This document shows, piece by piece, positions 7,345 through 8,729 of a stretch of 8,729 nucleotides of DNA. The first letter of the stretch is position 1. Each line of letters opens with the position of its first letter. Source of the DNA: Methylobacterium sp. (lineage in GTDB: Bacteria; Pseudomonadota; Alphaproteobacteria; Rhizobiales; Beijerinckiaceae); contig JAJKJG010000370.1 of NCBI GenBank assembly GCA_021154065.1, forward strand, positions 1 to 8,729, in the 5' to 3' direction. The notes under the pieces were generated by a model. That model was not told the DNA's origin, ran no database searches, and saw only the letters and a program-made list of their open reading frames with translations. A program made the position numbers and the translations under genes.

Positions 7345-8729
7345 ATGGCGCAACCGCGCCCTCCCGTGGCGCTCGTGCTCGATCCAGGGCATGGCGGGCG
7401 AACCTCGACCGACTGGGAACTCGCGCCGGCGGACCTGCGCGCGCTGTTGCGCTCAGGAAAGCTGCTGCGGCACGTGCTGCGCCATCCGAGCGCCCGGCTC
7501 TTGGTCGACGACATCGAGGGTCTGTCGCCCCCGAAGGCCATTCTGGCCTCGCGGCTGTTCACGACGGGGCCGGCCCGGATCGAGGATCGGGCCGGGCGCA
7601 CCATCGACCTCAACGGCGGCGCGCTGCTGCGGCTTCTCGGGACCTGGACGCGCGACCTCGCCCGCGCCCCGCAGGTGCTGCGGGAGGCGCACCGCGCCGT
7701 CGCGACGCTGGAGGCGGACTTGCTCGGGCCGCGACAAACCCCGCGCTTCGTCCGCTCGGCCGGCGTCCTCTTCCTGCGCACCGACCTCTGCCGCAGCATG
7801 ACGGCCGGCGGGTCGCTCGCCCACCTTGCCGGCGTCTTGAACGAACTGCAGCATCTCATCGGCGACGTGGACCTTCTGACCACCGACCCGATCCCGCTGC
7901 TCGACCCGGCCATCCGCCCGCACGTCGTGAGACCTGAGCGGCGAACCTGGGGCAACGCCGAGCTGCACCGCTTCAATCTCAACCGGCCGCTCGCCGAGGC
8001 CGCGGACCGGCTCGCTCGGCCGGGGTCGGGACGACTTCTATATCAGCGCTACAGCATCGAGAATTGGACTGGCGCGGTCCTGTCCCGGCGCGCGGGCCTG
8101 CCTTTCATTCTTGAATACAACGGCTCCGAGGTCTGGGTCGCCCGCAACTGGGGCAGCCCGCTGCGCTACGAGGATTTGGCCACCCGCATCGAGCTGGCCT
8201 GCCTGCGCGCCGCCGATCTCGTCACCGTGGTGAGCGAGCCGCTGCGGCAGGAGCTGCTGGAGCGTGGCGTCCCGGACGAGCGGATTCTCATGAACCCGAA
8301 CGGGGTGGACCCGGAGCGGTTCAACCCCGGCGACCGGGGCGACCGGGTCCGGGCGAAGCACGGCCTCGGCGATCGCTGCGTGATCGGCTTCATCGGCACC
8401 TTCGGGCCGTGGCACGGGGTCGAGGTTCTGGCCGAAGCGTTCGCTACGTTGCTGGAGCGACGGGCGGATCTGCGCGAGCGCGTGCGCCTTCTTCTCATCG
8501 GCGACGGCGAGCGGCTTCCCGCCGTGCGCGACATCCTCGCACGTCGCGGTCGCCTACCTGAGACGGCGATGACTGGCCTCGTGCCCCAGGCGGAGGGCCC
8601 CGCGCATCTGGCGGCCTGCGACACCCTGGTGGTCCCGACTGTTCCGAACGCCGACGGCACGCCGTTCTTCGGCTCGCCCACCAAACTGTTCGAGTGCATG
8701 GCGGCTGGCCGCGCCATCGCCGCGACGCC
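7345..8729 (+). CDS. GT4-family glycosyltransferase with long N-terminal region, 3' end outside window
   Basis: The reading frame is open from ATG 7345 to the window end (461 codons seen, no stop), so it is partial at its 3' end. AAGGAG at 7334-7339, five bases before the ATG, supports the start. Residues about 1-230 match no domain I recognise and hold the phrases DWELAPADLRALLRSGKLLR and ARIEDRAGRTIDL. From 233 a GT-B glycosyltransferase begins: YQRYSIENWTG, then FILEYNGSEVW (254-264), VSEPL, NPNGVDPERFNP, IGFIGTFGPWHGVE (347-360), LLIGDGE (383-389) and DGTPFFGSPTKLFECMAAGR (437-456). The first EX7E glutamate is replaced by F442 while E450 is kept, as in other GSPTK-type members. It is transcribed divergently from asnB across a 161-base spacer and probably belongs to the same polysaccharide locus. 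The sugar and acceptor are unknown. Confidence 0.85.
   Translation, partial: MAQPRPPVALVLDPGHGGRTSTDWELAPADLRALLRSGKLLRHVLRHPSARLLVDDIEGLSPPKAILASRLFTTGPARIEDRAGRTIDLNGGALLRLLGTWTRDLARAPQVLREAHRAVATLEADLLGPRQTPRFVRSAGVLFLRTDLCRSMTAGGSLAHLAGVLNELQHLIGDVDLLTTDPIPLLDPAIRPHVVRPERRTWGNAELHRFNLNRPLAEAADRLARPGSGRLLYQRYSIENWTGAVLSRRAGLPFILEYNGSEVWVARNWGSPLRYEDLATRIELACLRAADLVTVVSEPLRQELLERGVPDERILMNPNGVDPERFNPGDRGDRVRAKHGLGDRCVIGFIGTFGPWHGVEVLAEAFATLLERRADLRERVRLLLIGDGERLPAVRDILARRGRLPETAMTGLVPQAEGPAHLAACDTLVVPTVPNADGTPFFGSPTKLFECMAAGRAIAAT

Noticed and set aside
7378..7398. DPGHGG in the right-hand glycosyltransferase, resembling the start of N-acetylmuramoyl-L-alanine amidases
   Set aside because: The later zinc-binding Glu and His pattern of that amidase family is not apparent, and the rest of the region does not follow it, so I take it as chance.
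6215..7801. Plus-strand open frame of 528 codons opposite asnB and running into the right-hand glycosyltransferase
   Set aside because: It covers the asnB catalytic motifs on the other strand and reads the transferase out of frame, with arginine/cysteine-rich nonsense at its end.

Overview
This is a high-GC window with Caulobacter/Rhizobium-like coding style. It most likely comes from an alphaproteobacterium, probably Hyphomicrobiales. That placement is inferred from the GC bias, a pair of YdcH/DUF465 small proteins, CTTGAC-type -35 boxes, and the pairing of a class B asparagine synthetase with a heparinase II/III-family protein beside glycosyltransferases. Genus cannot be fixed from the sequence alone. 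No tRNA, rRNA, CRISPR array, insertion sequence or integrase is visible, and no gene-free stretch exceeds about 210 bases.

Left end (1-765). Two divergent small coiled-coil proteins of the DUF465 (YdcH-like) family lie about 206 bases apart (251 minus, 460 plus). The rightward one ends at a clear intrinsic terminator (672-704), which separates this housekeeping-like part from the polysaccharide locus.

Main block (766-7183, minus strand). Four genes read leftward and are closely packed: an AsnB-type glutamine-dependent amidotransferase, a heparinase II/III-family gene, and two GT4-like glycosyltransferases. They form a probable operon for building a surface or secreted polysaccharide. The heparinase gene is broken. 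Its first 596 codons end abruptly just after the conserved GHAHA motif. The C-terminal about 110 residues continue at once in a different frame, and the roughly 20-25 residues that should join them are missing. This looks like a small deletion whose net length is 2 modulo 3, or an assembly error at the same place.

Right end (7184-8729). A 161-base divergent control region holds two outward-facing CGCTTGAC boxes, a 7+7 dyad and an 11-base tandem repeat. It leads rightward into a third glycosyltransferase, which runs off the window and has an unusual N-terminal region of about 230 residues before its recognisable GT4 part.

Taken together, the window is one side of an exopolysaccharide or capsule gene cluster. 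The glycosyltransferases would add sugars to a lipid-linked or polymer intermediate and AsnB would transfer amide nitrogen to a sugar acid or other carboxylate. The heparinase-like protein, if it worked, would trim or modify uronic-acid-containing chains. The substrates are not shown by the sequence.
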